DNA of 64,000 bases from Promethearchaeota archaeon (GCA_013375495.1 JABXKC010000012.1:1-64000), one strand, 5' to 3'. Shown: positions 8,709 through 17,494, numbered from the stretch's first letter. Notes: a model not told the origin generated them from the letters alone. Translations and numbers: made by a program.

Positions 8709-9035
8709 ATGCCATATTTATTTACTTATAGTATTTTCCCCCCAGATCAAGCAGAAAATGTCTCAAAAGCCTACTTAAAGCTAATAAAAGAGGATCGAGC
8801 TGCAATGAGACCGTTAGCTAAGGAAATTATACCTAACGCTGTAAAGGCAACTGAGGAAGGAATGAATGTAATTAGCATTCATGATGTGAAGGATGGAAAA
8901 CTAGAAGAATGTTTAGCATTACAACAAAAACAAATGCTTGCTTATCATGAAGTTTCAGGATTTAGGTACAAAATAGAAGTTCGATTTAAAGTAATTGAAG
9001 CCTTAGAGATGTTAGGCATGAAGATGCCCGAATAA
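8709..9035 (+). CDS. Hypothetical protein, 108 residues
   Basis: A strong SD (aaaggag) lies 7 nt before the ATG, so this gene is well expressed. The compact protein alternates a strand (YLFTYSIFP), a long helix, a strand (MNVISIHDV) and further helix. This could form a small alpha/beta domain similar in size to dimeric ferredoxin-like proteins. No catalytic motif or Cys cluster is present (one Cys). It is monocistronic, with a 9-T run after the stop. Function is unknown. Confidence 0.7.
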   Translation: MPYLFTYSIFPPDQAENVSKAYLKLIKEDRAAMRPLAKEIIPNAVKATEEGMNVISIHDVKDGKLEECLALQQKQMLAYHEVSGFRYKIEVRFKVIEALEMLGMKMPE

Positions 9036-9057
9036 ATTAATAATAACAAAATACTTC

Positions 9058-9066
9058 TTTTTTTTT
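9058..9066 (+). terminator. Oligo-T terminator
   Basis: Nine consecutive T residues lie 22 bp after the stop of the 108-residue ORF and before the end of the convergent glycosylase gene. Confidence 0.45.
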
Positions 9067-9090
9067 ATTATTTGAAAAAATCTAATGTAA

Positions 9091-9741
9091 TTATGATGGA
9101 TTTAAAATATATAGACATTTGTCAGAAATAGGACAAAGTTCGCATTTAGGTTTATTTTTTGAGCAGATTTTATATCCAAAATCAAGAATCGCCCAATATA
9201 TATATTTGAAATCTGTTTTCGGTAATAAATTATCTAATTCGGTATAGATATTTTCAATTTTAACACTCTTATCTTTAGGTAGAAAAACCCTTTGAATGAA
9301 TCTTTTTATGTTAACATCAAAGAAAAAAGTTCTACGATTTAAACCAAAACATGCAAAAGTGTTACTCACATAATCAGCTATTCCATTAACATTTTTCAAT
9401 ATTTCAGTATCTTGAGGTATTTTTCCGTTGTAATCTTCTACGACCAGCCTACTTAAGTCTTTTAAAATTTGAGCTCGCTTGTTAGATAAACCTAATCCTT
9501 TAATATCAGATTGCAAGTTAATAATGTTTGCGTTGTAAATCTTGGCGAAGTCATTATATTTTGAAAAAAAATCACTATAAATATTAGAAACATTTAGGGC
9601 AATTGTCTTTTGTAGCAATATCTCAGTAATTAAAATTTGGTACGGAGATTTTGATGTTCTCCAAGGAAAGTCTCGATTATTTTCTTTATACCAATCTAAA
9701 AGGACCTTCCTGACCAGAGTATATTTATCTTTTGTATCCAT
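9091..9741 (-). CDS. HhH-GPD DNA glycosylase, MutY/MIG type, without a Nudix domain
   Basis: The 216-residue protein is an endonuclease III superfamily glycosylase. TEILLQKT contains the MutY-type catalytic Glu40. The helix-hairpin-helix (LKNVNGIADYVSNT) has Tyr124 where EndoIII has its catalytic Lys. FDVNIKRF gives Asp142. A C-x6-C-x2-C-x5-C motif at the end binds [4Fe-4S]. Tyr in place of Lys plus the short length, with no C-terminal 8-oxoG-reading domain, fits either a truncated MutY or the archaeal MIG thymine/uracil mismatch glycosylase. It therefore probably repairs A:G or T:G mismatches. Confidence 0.8.
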   Translation of the reverse strand: MDTKDKYTLVRKVLLDWYKENNRDFPWRTSKSPYQILITEILLQKTIALNVSNIYSDFFSKYNDFAKIYNANIINLQSDIKGLGLSNKRAQILKDLSRLVVEDYNGKIPQDTEILKNVNGIADYVSNTFACFGLNRRTFFFDVNIKRFIQRVFLPKDKSVKIENIYTELDNLLPKTDFKYIYWAILDFGYKICSKNKPKCELCPISDKCLYILNPS

Positions 9742-9790
9742 ATTTTTTCGTGACTAACTACCACTTTGATTCTGATAAATTTTCAATTCA

Positions 9791-10330
9791 TTAAAAATCA
9801 GTTTTCTTATACATTTGCAAAGCCAATTCATCAAATACATCTTTCACATTAGTGCCAAGCTTCGCACTGGTTTCAATGTATGCATTAGCGGATAAGAACT
9901 CCTTGAAATGATTAATTTCCACAGATTTAATAAAATTATTATCGTCATTTAAGAGATCAAGCTTATTTCCTACGAAAATATTTGGCACAACGCCGATTTT
10001 ACTTTCTACTTCTTCCTTCCAGTTTGTTAAACTATCAAGGGTTTTTCTTCTCGTTAAATCGAACGCATACACGATTCCTCTCGCGCCTTTATAAAACGCA
10101 TATCGAACCCATTTGAAACGAGGTTGGCCTGCTAAGTCCCAAATCTGTAAGGTTAACATGTTTTTATCCTCGGGAATTTTAACATATTGCACGAAAAAAT
10201 TAGAACCAATTGTTCTCTGGGCATCTGCTACAAATCTTCTTTTTAAATATTGATTAACAAGCGTAGTTTTTCCTACTTCAGAATCTCCGACAATACAGAC
10301 TTTATAAAAGTATTTGTTTGACCCTACCAT
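9791..10330 (-). CDS. Rab/Ras-like small GTPase
   Basis: The 179-residue protein carries every GTPase motif: P-loop GDSEVGKTT (15-23), switch I Thr40 (RTIGSNF), G3 WDLAGQP (64-70), G4 GNKLD (121-125) and G5 ETSAK (153-157). This places it with Rab/Ras-like GTPases, which are abundant in Asgard archaea. The G3 box reads WDLAGQ rather than WDTAGQ. The C-terminus ends KKTDF with no Cys, so it is not prenylated in the eukaryotic manner. The classical Gln of the G3 box is kept, so intrinsic hydrolysis is plausible. Partner GAP/GEF genes are not obvious. Confidence 0.92.
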   Translation of the reverse strand: MVGSNKYFYKVCIVGDSEVGKTTLVNQYLKRRFVADAQRTIGSNFFVQYVKIPEDKNMLTLQIWDLAGQPRFKWVRYAFYKGARGIVYAFDLTRRKTLDSLTNWKEEVESKIGVVPNIFVGNKLDLLNDDNNFIKSVEINHFKEFLSANAYIETSAKLGTNVKDVFDELALQMYKKTDF

Positions 10331-10524
10331 TTTTTAGGTTCTTCCTAGACTTATCTAAATTAGAGTATGATTACAGACTTATAATTTTGTATTTTAGAAA
10401 TAAACACAAAATTATTAACGAAGTTCATCAATTTAAAATTAGTTTTTATAAATTTTTTTAACCAGAGATTTATTATATTTTTAGTGTAGTCAGTTATTGA
10501 AAAAATAAGGAGCGTTTATTTAAT

Positions 10525-11754
10525 ATGAGTGAAAATTTAAAGAATTTGATAGATAAAGCTGAGGAAGAAGATAAAAATAGGGCTCAATTAGAAAAAACTG
10601 TCGAAAATTTAGAGCTCAAGGTCGCAAAATTAGAAACTAAGCTGAAGGAGGAGCAAACTTCTTCCAAGCTTGAATTTGCGAAACCAGTCGTAGAGACTAT
10701 TGAATCTGAAGAAATTAACGTACTAAAAAATTTAATCAAATCTCAAAATCAGGAATTAACTCAAAGAAATCGCGAGAAAGAAAATCTACAAAAGCAAATT
10801 ATAGATTTAGATACTGAAGTAAGTAATCTTAAAGAAAGCCTAAACGATTCTATTAAGGATCAAGTTATCATGAAAACTCAGAATTCATTAAATAATCTAA
10901 TTGAAGATTACGGAAGATTGGAGAATACAAATAAAAAACTCAAAGAAAAAATCTTAGAAATTGAAACGGAAAATGAAAACCTTAGAGATAGCACTAAAAT
11001 CTTAAAAACTGAAACCTCGAACGTTGAACAATTAGAATATACTATGAGTAGATTAAAAAAACAGTTGAAGGACTTAGAGGAAGCAAATAAACTGCTAGAA
11101 AATAATAATTTGACTTTAAAGAGTAAAGAGTTATCAGTTGATAATTTAGAGAAGACTATGCAGAATTTAGAGCGAATTAATAACGAATTAAAAAATGAGA
11201 ATCAAACTTTAATGACGAAATTAGATAATGTAAAGGCTGAACGGTTTCAATTGACAAAATTTGAAGCGAAAGTGTCAAAATTAGAAAATGAACTTCATAT
11301 TTTACAGAAAGAAAACGAAGAACTTAAACAAAAAGATGCAATATTATTAGCTAACACTATAAACATTATGGAAACTCAGAATAGAGAAATACCTAAGATA
11401 CAAGAGAAACTTATACCGAAAAAAGAAGTCTTGGAAGAAAAAGTAGAAGTAGAAAAAGAACAAACTCTTACTGATGTGAGTACAATTGAGGAACCACCAA
11501 GATCAGAAAGAGAATATGTTCCGGCAAGTGATAACTTTGATATTAATAGAATTTCAGAACCAGAAGATTTAAGTTTAAAAGATGAAATGCAAAAAGAAGA
11601 ATCAGTTACGCGTAAAAAAATATGTCCCAATTGTGGAAATACTAATAAGGCTCAAATTCGTGAATTTGATGATAAATCCAAAATAATCTATACCTATCCG
11701 AGAATATACGGTAAAATGTATAGATGTGGACAATGCGGAACTGAATGGCGATAA
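10525..11754 (+). CDS. Long coiled-coil protein with C-terminal zinc ribbon
   Basis: About 275 residues of uninterrupted heptad-rich, Glu/Lys/Leu/Asn sequence predict a long coiled coil. A Ser/Glu-rich linker follows. The C-terminal zinc ribbon (CPNCGNTN ... YRCGQCGTEW, about residues 369-408) has the C-x2-C ... C-x2-C and TEW ending of TFIIS/RPB9-like ribbons. SD aaggag lies about 12 nt before the ATG. The design suggests a rod-like tether with a nucleic-acid or protein-binding end. It has no GTPase or ATPase domain, so it is not an SMC. Function is unknown. Confidence 0.75.
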   Translation: MSENLKNLIDKAEEEDKNRAQLEKTVENLELKVAKLETKLKEEQTSSKLEFAKPVVETIESEEINVLKNLIKSQNQELTQRNREKENLQKQIIDLDTEVSNLKESLNDSIKDQVIMKTQNSLNNLIEDYGRLENTNKKLKEKILEIETENENLRDSTKILKTETSNVEQLEYTMSRLKKQLKDLEEANKLLENNNLTLKSKELSVDNLEKTMQNLERINNELKNENQTLMTKLDNVKAERFQLTKFEAKVSKLENELHILQKENEELKQKDAILLANTINIMETQNREIPKIQEKLIPKKEVLEEKVEVEKEQTLTDVSTIEEPPRSEREYVPASDNFDINRISEPEDLSLKDEMQKEESVTRKKICPNCGNTNKAQIREFDDKSKIIYTYPRIYGKMYRCGQCGTEWR

Positions 11755-11804
11755 TGTTTTTCTCCTATACATAACAGATTTTAAATTAGTGTTGTCATGA
11801 CTGT

Positions 11805-12923
11805 TTAATCTTTGCTCCTATTTTCTTGATAGATTTTTTCAAATAACTCAATTGTATTGTTGTAAATTTGAGACCTCTCTTTCCTGCATAATTTAATGGC
11901 TTCTGGGACGCATGTTACTGAACAAACTCCACAACCATAGCATTTGTTAGGATTTACTTTAGCTTTCTCTTTCTTTATAGTAATAGCTTTAAATGGGCAT
12001 CTTTTAACACACAGAGCACAACCTGTGCACAAATTCCGATTAACTTTTGCGATGTAGTTCGATTTAGCTGTACAATTTTCGTTTTTGTCTTCAAATCGCG
12101 TCATACCTCTTAAAAGAGCGCAACAACATGCGCAACAACTACAGATTACTTGATGGATTGGACTTCTAGAATTTGCAACTGTAAAAACCAAACCTTTTTT
12201 TGATAATACATTGACAATCTCATGTGCTTCTTCTCGAGAGATTTCACGTCCTTCTCCTCTTCGTAAAAAATATTTTCCAAACAAACCAACTTGAAAACAG
12301 GTTTCTGAAATTGGAAACTTATCCTTACATTCCCTAACGCCTAGGATCTCGGTTCTATTACGACAGGGACAATCGGTTACTACAATTGGTCCTTGACATG
12401 TATCTATAATTCCATGAATCTCTTCAGTATTAGAAATAACTGACCTATGATCTATTGAAGTGTTTATAGGAACTATTCTAGTTATAGGAGTACCAGCATC
12501 AGAAGATTCATATCGTTTGTAAAACTTATCTTCGATGAAGAATCTATGATACAACTCAGCTCCTTTTTTACCAAGTCTTTCAAACGTTTTCGAGTTTTTA
12601 AATCCCATATTCAATAGATGTGCCATCGCCAAGAAGTAAGAATAACCACCAATATCTTGAATTACACCCGAAGTGGTCATTTGTTCTAGAATTTCTTTAA
12701 CCTTTTCCTTGGTTTTTCCTAATTTTTCTGCTATCCTATTAATAGATTGAGGTTTAACAGTTAAAAATTGAGCAACTTCGGCTTCTTCAGGAGTAAACAA
12801 CAACTTAATGTATTCCCTGAATGCTTCTGAAATTTTTCCATCAATGATAGGGATGTCGTTAGGGTATTCACGCATATTTTGTAAAATTCTTTCATAAGGA
12901 TCAGAGAAATCTTCTGCTATCAT
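11805..12923 (-). CDS. Fe-S protein with HTH-like N-terminus and two ferredoxin clusters
   Basis: The first ~100 residues look like a winged-helix segment (TPEEAEVAQFL ... INRIAEKLGKTKEKVKEIL). A Cys-rich core has CPCRNR, a further pair of Cys residues and CSCCACCC. The C-terminus has two [4Fe-4S] motifs, CTGCALCVKRCP and CYGCGVCSVTC. It is a paralogue of the protein at 18783-19907, with the same order and length. The mix suggests an electron-transfer or redox-sensing protein rather than a plain ferredoxin. It is monocistronic here, whereas the paralogue is linked to a nitroreductase. Function is unproven. Confidence 0.75.
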   Translation of the reverse strand: MIAEDFSDPYERILQNMREYPNDIPIIDGKISEAFREYIKLLFTPEEAEVAQFLTVKPQSINRIAEKLGKTKEKVKEILEQMTTSGVIQDIGGYSYFLAMAHLLNMGFKNSKTFERLGKKGAELYHRFFIEDKFYKRYESSDAGTPITRIVPINTSIDHRSVISNTEEIHGIIDTCQGPIVVTDCPCRNRTEILGVRECKDKFPISETCFQVGLFGKYFLRRGEGREISREEAHEIVNVLSKKGLVFTVANSRSPIHQVICSCCACCCALLRGMTRFEDKNENCTAKSNYIAKVNRNLCTGCALCVKRCPFKAITIKKEKAKVNPNKCYGCGVCSVTCVPEAIKLCRKERSQIYNNTIELFEKIYQENRSKD

Positions 12924-13069
12924 TTCTAAATTAGCTTTTTGACAGTAATATTAAATTTAAGAAATAAACTAATGTGATTGTAATAAAAATATCTAATTTT
13001 AATATCTTTGTATGCTGAAATATAAGCTCAATAAACCAATAGACAAAGAAAAATTTTTAAACTTAACTT

Positions 13070-13618
13070 CTATTTCTTTTTACTATGTAGTTTTACTATT
13101 GTTATCATTTCTAAGAGGTTTGTGTAATTTGTGGTCTCAGGATCGTCAATTTTCGGATTCCAACCGAAGAGCATTTTTGACGATTTACCATGGTTTTCAA
13201 GATACCATTTCATGATTTTTAATTTTTCATCTATATTACCTACAATTTCTACTCGAGGTTGAAATTGATGGAATCCATGCCTTACCAAAAGAATATCAGG
13301 ATTTGCTCGTATGTTTTTCATCCAACCAGAATCTTCGCCTCGACTTGAAAAAACGGTTATAATACCGTCTATCCGATGGTATTCTAATGGCGTTCTTCTT
13401 TTTTTCCCCGTTATTCTTCCTTTTGTTGTAAGAATTAGAAAAATCCTGCCAAAACCAAAAAGAGGTAAAATTCTTAATCGATATAATGGAAGAACTAGAT
13501 ACTTGTTTAACACTCTCCATTTTCTTAGAGTTTTTTTCTTTTTTTCTTCATCATCGTGGTTCAAATTATATAATGGAGACCCAGGTCTAGGTAATAGTTC
13601 CTCGTTAGGTTTCATCAT
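13070..13618 (-). CDS. Deazaflavin (F420)-dependent nitroreductase family protein
   Basis: The 182-residue protein matches the Ddn/DUF385 split beta-barrel family, whose members use F420H2 or related flavins. LILTTKGRITGKKRRTPLEY is the conserved TxGRxTGxxRxxPL signature. SGWMKNIRANPDILL matches the WxxNLxANP motif that contacts the cofactor. Family members reduce quinones, nitro compounds or unsaturated lactones, and the physiological substrate is unclear here. An F420 pool is plausible in an archaeon. The N-terminal 60 residues extend beyond the shortest family members. Confidence 0.8.
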   Translation of the reverse strand: MMKPNEELLPRPGSPLYNLNHDDEEKKKKTLRKWRVLNKYLVLPLYRLRILPLFGFGRIFLILTTKGRITGKKRRTPLEYHRIDGIITVFSSRGEDSGWMKNIRANPDILLVRHGFHQFQPRVEIVGNIDEKLKIMKWYLENHGKSSKMLFGWNPKIDDPETTNYTNLLEMITIVKLHSKKK

Positions 13619-13727
13619 TTCTAATAAATTTTTAATTTTTAGGGAATTACCATTTAATTAAATACTTAATTTTATTATTTATATTATTGTATTTCTATAA
13701 GTTTGGTGTTTATCTATATCAGGATTA

Positions 13728-14621
13728 GTGCTTCTTCCAGGATTAATTGGATACCTACTAACCAGTTTGTCAATAGTTCATGCAGTAATGGACACGAGAA
13801 AGAACCGGGTTCAGCGCTTATTAATGCTAGCTACAATATTTATTTTTGCAGCTTTTTTAGAAGTAATGGGAGTTATTAGTGGTATTTTTTCCTACGCAAC
13901 AGAATTAATCATGATTCTCGATAGGGTTCCGGTGTCTATTACTTTATCTTGGGTGGGCATCATATACAGTTCTATGATAATTACTGAACATTTAAAGCTT
14001 TCCTTATGGCAACGAATACTTACAACAACCCTGATTGCGCTTAGTCTTGATTGGGGCATGGATCCTATTGCCGTAGAATCTGGTGCTTGGGCGTTTGGTG
14101 GAGGAGAATACTTCAACATTCCTGCGTATAATTTTTTTGGTTGGTTTTCTATCCCTATAGCTTATCTAGTGCCTTATGGTTTAAGTTGGGAAAAAGATAA
14201 GAATAAACTTAGACTTCTTAATGTTGCAGAAATCGACGCTAAAGTTTCACTTCTTCGCAAATTATATACACTCTTGCTTGTTGTTCCATTCGGATTGGGA
14301 ATATTAATGTTATTAGGATTGTTAACAAGAATACCTTTTGTTTATAGCTTAAACTCAGTAATTCTTGTAATTTGGGCGATTTTTACTATCGTGTGTCCTT
14401 CCGGTGTTATAATTTGGAAGAATGAAAAGCTAAAACGGACTCGATGGTATGATCTAATTCCACCATGCTGTTTATTATTAATTGCTTTTTACTACGCAAT
14501 TTCTAGTTTTATTCTTAGCTTTTTCACATTAGGATTATTAATGCTAATAACAACACTACCGTATTTACTTGCTTTTGTTTTCACATTGCGAAAGAATCGA
14601 GCTATCGAGGAATCCATTTAG
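13728..14621 (+). CDS. CruF-like carotenoid biosynthesis protein family (membrane)
   Basis: The 297-residue protein has about eight hydrophobic helices and the polar signature of the Caroten_synth/DUF422 family: DWGMDPIAVESGAW, then GEYFNIPAYNFFGWF. Haloarchaeal CruF hydrates bisanhydrobacterioruberin, but other members act on unknown isoprenoids. No phytoene synthase or desaturase lies nearby. The start is GTG; in-frame sequence upstream has no ATG before a stop at 13698. It overlaps the convergent ICMT-like gene by 20 bp, so the two may interfere transcriptionally. Confidence 0.75.
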   Translation: MLLPGLIGYLLTSLSIVHAVMDTRKNRVQRLLMLATIFIFAAFLEVMGVISGIFSYATELIMILDRVPVSITLSWVGIIYSSMIITEHLKLSLWQRILTTTLIALSLDWGMDPIAVESGAWAFGGGEYFNIPAYNFFGWFSIPIAYLVPYGLSWEKDKNKLRLLNVAEIDAKVSLLRKLYTLLLVVPFGLGILMLLGLLTRIPFVYSLNSVILVIWAIFTIVCPSGVIIWKNEKLKRTRWYDLIPPCCLLLIAFYYAISSFILSFFTLGLLMLITTLPYLLAFVFTLRKNRAIEESI

Positions 14622-15087
14622 GTACTTTTTCCTTGTAATCTAAATATTTCTGTCCGAACAATTCTTCTAATTGTTTTCCTTCAAAGGTAGCCAACCTATC
14701 GTAAATTACAATTATTACAATCCATACTGCTATACTGATTAAGGATATTGAAAGGAAAATGCACGCGAGATAAATTAAAAGAACACCAAAGTACATAGGA
14801 TTTCTTACATGTCCAAGTATTCCGTTTATTATGAGATCATCCTTATATTCTGGTTGCCGAAATAAAACATCGTGCGAAGAGCGAATAAACACGAAAGCGA
14901 CGGCGATGACTATAATAAACAAGATAAGTCTAACTAACCAAGGAACAAAAGTATTCAATACAGTTGAAAACGAGAAAACAAGTGAATCTAGAAGCCAGAT
15001 TGTGGTGAAAATAATTGCAGATAGTCCTTGTTTTAGATGAGAATGTGGTGCTTCGATTCCCAACCTATGCTCATGATCATGACCCAT
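14602..15087 (-). CDS. ICMT-like integral membrane methyltransferase (second copy)
   Basis: The 161-residue protein has three or four membrane segments and the ICMT/NnrU-like C-terminal core: GHVRNPMYFGVLLI and QLEELFGQKYLDYKEKVPKWIP. The N-terminus MGHDHEHRLGIEAPHSH is His-rich and may bind metal. It is shorter than the paralogue at 3167-3802 and not close to it in sequence outside the core. It is convergent with, and overlaps, the CruF-like gene. That proximity suggests, but does not show, a role in modifying an isoprenoid. Confidence 0.75.
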   Translation of the reverse strand: MGHDHEHRLGIEAPHSHLKQGLSAIIFTTIWLLDSLVFSFSTVLNTFVPWLVRLILFIIVIAVAFVFIRSSHDVLFRQPEYKDDLIINGILGHVRNPMYFGVLLIYLACIFLSISLISIAVWIVIIVIYDRLATFEGKQLEELFGQKYLDYKEKVPKWIPR

Positions 15088-15252
15088 TTATCATCAACTC
15101 AAGACTTTTAATTATTAAATTATAATGACTAACAATTAATTTATTGATTGTTCAATAATATCAACTATTAAATGTCAATTTATATTATAAAAATTAGTCA
15201 CACCTAATAAAAATTTTCTATAGTCCAGTTTTTCTAAAAAAAATAACTTGAC

Positions 15253-16215
15253 TCAATCTTTAATAGATGTCCTACCTTTAATCCATTGAAGGTTTCTTAT
15301 TAGTATATTTTCTTTTTCTTGCTTATTTAGATTGTTAATTCTTTCTTTCCTAAATATCATAATAAATTGGTGTACGATACTAGGTATCCAAGAATAATTT
15401 ATCCCATAAAGATGGAGCTTTTTATTTACATCGTACCAAATAATTTCACCTTTTAGAATAAAACCAATCTGACTTAAAATCCGTGCAATATCAGCGTTTA
15501 AAAGATGGTATTGCCCTTTATTATACATATTTCCTATAAAAACAGCACAATAACTCCCCGATTTTAGAATTTTAAAGCAGTCTCTAAAGACATCGTTAAT
15601 TAACAATTCCCACTCTTTTTTACTTTTTTCTTTATGGTTAGAATCACTACTAAATCTTGATAATTTCGATTTTTCTGAATACACACCCATTGATTCTTCT
15701 CCTACCTTTTTATACGTACCTTTTGACTTCTCAACTGTGTCCATTTTCCAATATGGGACGTCTGTTAAGATAAAATCAAATTTTTTTCTTTTTCCGGCGA
15801 TAAAATTCTTAAGAATTTCACGAGAGTCTCCTTGTATTATTTCTTGGGGTTTTAAAGACTCTAAATCGCATATACTAAGATAAATGTCAATCCAATCTTT
15901 ATTAATTTCAATCCCAATACCATTTCGATTACTCAAATGACATCCAATGAGCGTTCCTCCAACGCCACAAAATGGATCGAGCACATAATCTCCCTCTTTT
16001 GTAAAAGTCTTTATTAAAGATTCACATAATTCGGGAGGTTTTTGTCCACCATGTTTGTTTCTTAGTTTAAGTTGAAAGCTCGGGGGATAGCCTTTTGGGA
16101 TTACGGATTTAGTAGAAAACACCCATTCTTTCCCGGTTAAATCGTTGAGTTGATTAGCGACATTGTAAAATCCACGGGAGGTTCCATTTTTTGAGAATAG
16201 TTCTATTTTTTTAAT
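15253..16215 (-). CDS. N4/N6-type DNA methyltransferase, probably starting on ATT
   Basis: This class-I methylase has the SAM motif LDPFCGVGGT followed by the catalytic motif TDVPYW (a variant of DPPY/SPPY). The first canonical start is a GTG at 16122, but the frame stays open upstream to 16239. It encodes LFSKNGTSRGFYNVANQLND and LTGKEWV, which look like the conserved N-terminus of such enzymes. No ATG, GTG or TTG exists there. An ATT at 16213-16215 lies 6 nt after GGTGAA, giving a 320-residue protein, almost the same length as the methylase at 17715. No restriction endonuclease is adjacent, so it is a solitary methylase or part of an unlinked system. Confidence 0.75.
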   Translation of the reverse strand: MKKIELFSKNGTSRGFYNVANQLNDLTGKEWVFSTKSVIPKGYPPSFQLKLRNKHGGQKPPELCESLIKTFTKEGDYVLDPFCGVGGTLIGCHLSNRNGIGIEINKDWIDIYLSICDLESLKPQEIIQGDSREILKNFIAGKRKKFDFILTDVPYWKMDTVEKSKGTYKKVGEESMGVYSEKSKLSRFSSDSNHKEKSKKEWELLINDVFRDCFKILKSGSYCAVFIGNMYNKGQYHLLNADIARILSQIGFILKGEIIWYDVNKKLHLYGINYSWIPSIVHQFIMIFRKERINNLNKQEKENILIRNLQWIKGRTSIKD

Positions 16216-16363
16216 TGTAAATTCACCAAAAAGTATTGTTTAAAGATATTATTTCAAACTAAAGACAAAATTATGATTATGTAATAATAAATTTAATAAA
16301 GATTTTTAAACCTTAATTGAATCTATTTTTATAATCTTAAATCATCTATAAAGCGGATAGTAT

Positions 16364-17131
16364 ATGAATTTGTATAGTATTGATGACAAGGGAAATTTAA
16401 TCGAATTGGATAAATTAGAGTTTGACGATCATCATGTGTATTTGATTGACGATGTGGAGAAGAAATCTCTATACATTTGGGTAGGTATTGAGGTTCCTCA
16501 ATACAAAAAAGATTTAACTGCAGCATGGGCAAGGAGATTTGACAGAGATCGTGGTGGAGCTTGTAAAATATTAATAATGATGCAAAAAAGAGAATACGGC
16601 TCTTTTCTATCTATGATGGATCAGTTGAAAAAAGGATTAATTCCGGGTAAATCAACTGAACGTAGACCCGAACTTGTTTTGGTAGATCCAACTGAAGAGC
16701 CATCAGTAACAACCGAAGAAGAAACTATCGAAATAAAAGAGGAAATTGTTGAATTAGGAACAGTAGCGTGGTTAAAACAGCTCGTAAAACACAGAAAACC
16801 AATAGTTAAGGAGCTCGCACAAGAAACAGCACCCTCGGCAATAGATTCAGAGGATTTAGTTATTGATGAGGAAATAGGTCTAGAATCGCAAATCAGAGAA
16901 GCAGCTTATTATATATCCCTAAAAAGGTATTCTTATAACGATTTATGCTGGCTTTTAGCCGAAACTATTCAAAAGGTAAACCTTGGAATGCCTTCGCTTG
17001 TAGATATTCGTAATAAGGCTGAGGAAGTGTTTAGTTCATCTAGCACATATGATGAATTATGTTGGCTGAATGCTGAGATGGATCTTTTAATTGAACAAGA
17101 ATTTCTAGAGAAAAAGAAAAATTTTAGTTAG
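16364..17131 (+). CDS. Gelsolin-like domain protein
   Basis: Residues 1-100 follow the gelsolin/villin repeat pattern: a strand VYLIDD, then LYIWVGIEV (the family's xYxWxG core), then a helix with Ala, Arg and Phe (AAWARRFDRDRGG), then a final strand KILIMM. An acidic linker and a helical C-terminal domain follow, with two related segments, YNDLCWLLAE and YDELCWLNAE. Asgard gelsolin-like proteins are known to regulate archaeal actin; most described have one to several repeats plus other domains. The C-terminal pair of helices is not recognised. Actin binding is an inference. Confidence 0.7.
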   Translation: MNLYSIDDKGNLIELDKLEFDDHHVYLIDDVEKKSLYIWVGIEVPQYKKDLTAAWARRFDRDRGGACKILIMMQKREYGSFLSMMDQLKKGLIPGKSTERRPELVLVDPTEEPSVTTEEETIEIKEEIVELGTVAWLKQLVKHRKPIVKELAQETAPSAIDSEDLVIDEEIGLESQIREAAYYISLKRYSYNDLCWLLAETIQKVNLGMPSLVDIRNKAEEVFSSSSTYDELCWLNAEMDLLIEQEFLEKKKNFS

Positions 17132-17167
17132 AAAAAAGAAAAAGATAAAAATAAAATCACTTATTTT

Positions 17168-17494
17168 CTATGCTTTAACCATTATTAGCATCATTTTAAA
17201 ACGCTCTAAAGCGTTAAGTGCATGGGGTTCATTAGCCGGCATCGTTATCATTTGCCCTTTCTCTAAAATAAAAGGCTTTTTAGAAATTATAATTTCTGCC
17301 TTGCCATCGAATACATAAACTAATGCATCAAACGGAGCTGTATGTTCGCTTAATCCCTCGCCTTTATCAAAAGAAAATAAAGTTACAGTGCCTATTTTTT
17401 TGTTTATTAGCATTCTACTAACAACAGAACTTTCTTGATAGTCAAGTAAAGTATCTATATCTAAGATTTCAGGATTTTCACTCAAATGTTTCAC
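17168..17494 (-). CDS. Cupin-domain protein
   Basis: The 108-residue single-domain cupin has GEGLSEHTAPFDALVYVFDG (motif 1 region) and a second motif with PANEPHALNAL. Only some metal-binding His residues are obvious: H in SEHTA and H in NEPHAL. This matches small cupins that bind metal or a small ligand. It is monocistronic and close to the gelsolin-like gene on the opposite strand. Substrate is unknown. Confidence 0.8.
   Translation of the reverse strand: MKHLSENPEILDIDTLLDYQESSVVSRMLINKKIGTVTLFSFDKGEGLSEHTAPFDALVYVFDGKAEIIISKKPFILEKGQMITMPANEPHALNALERFKMMLIMVKA

Noticed and set aside
13012..13661. Plus-strand ORFs at 13012-13215 and 13311-13661 over the deazaflavin-dependent oxidoreductase gene
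   Set aside because: They are shadows. The minus-strand gene has clear TxGRxTG and NIRANP motifs and fills the same stretch.
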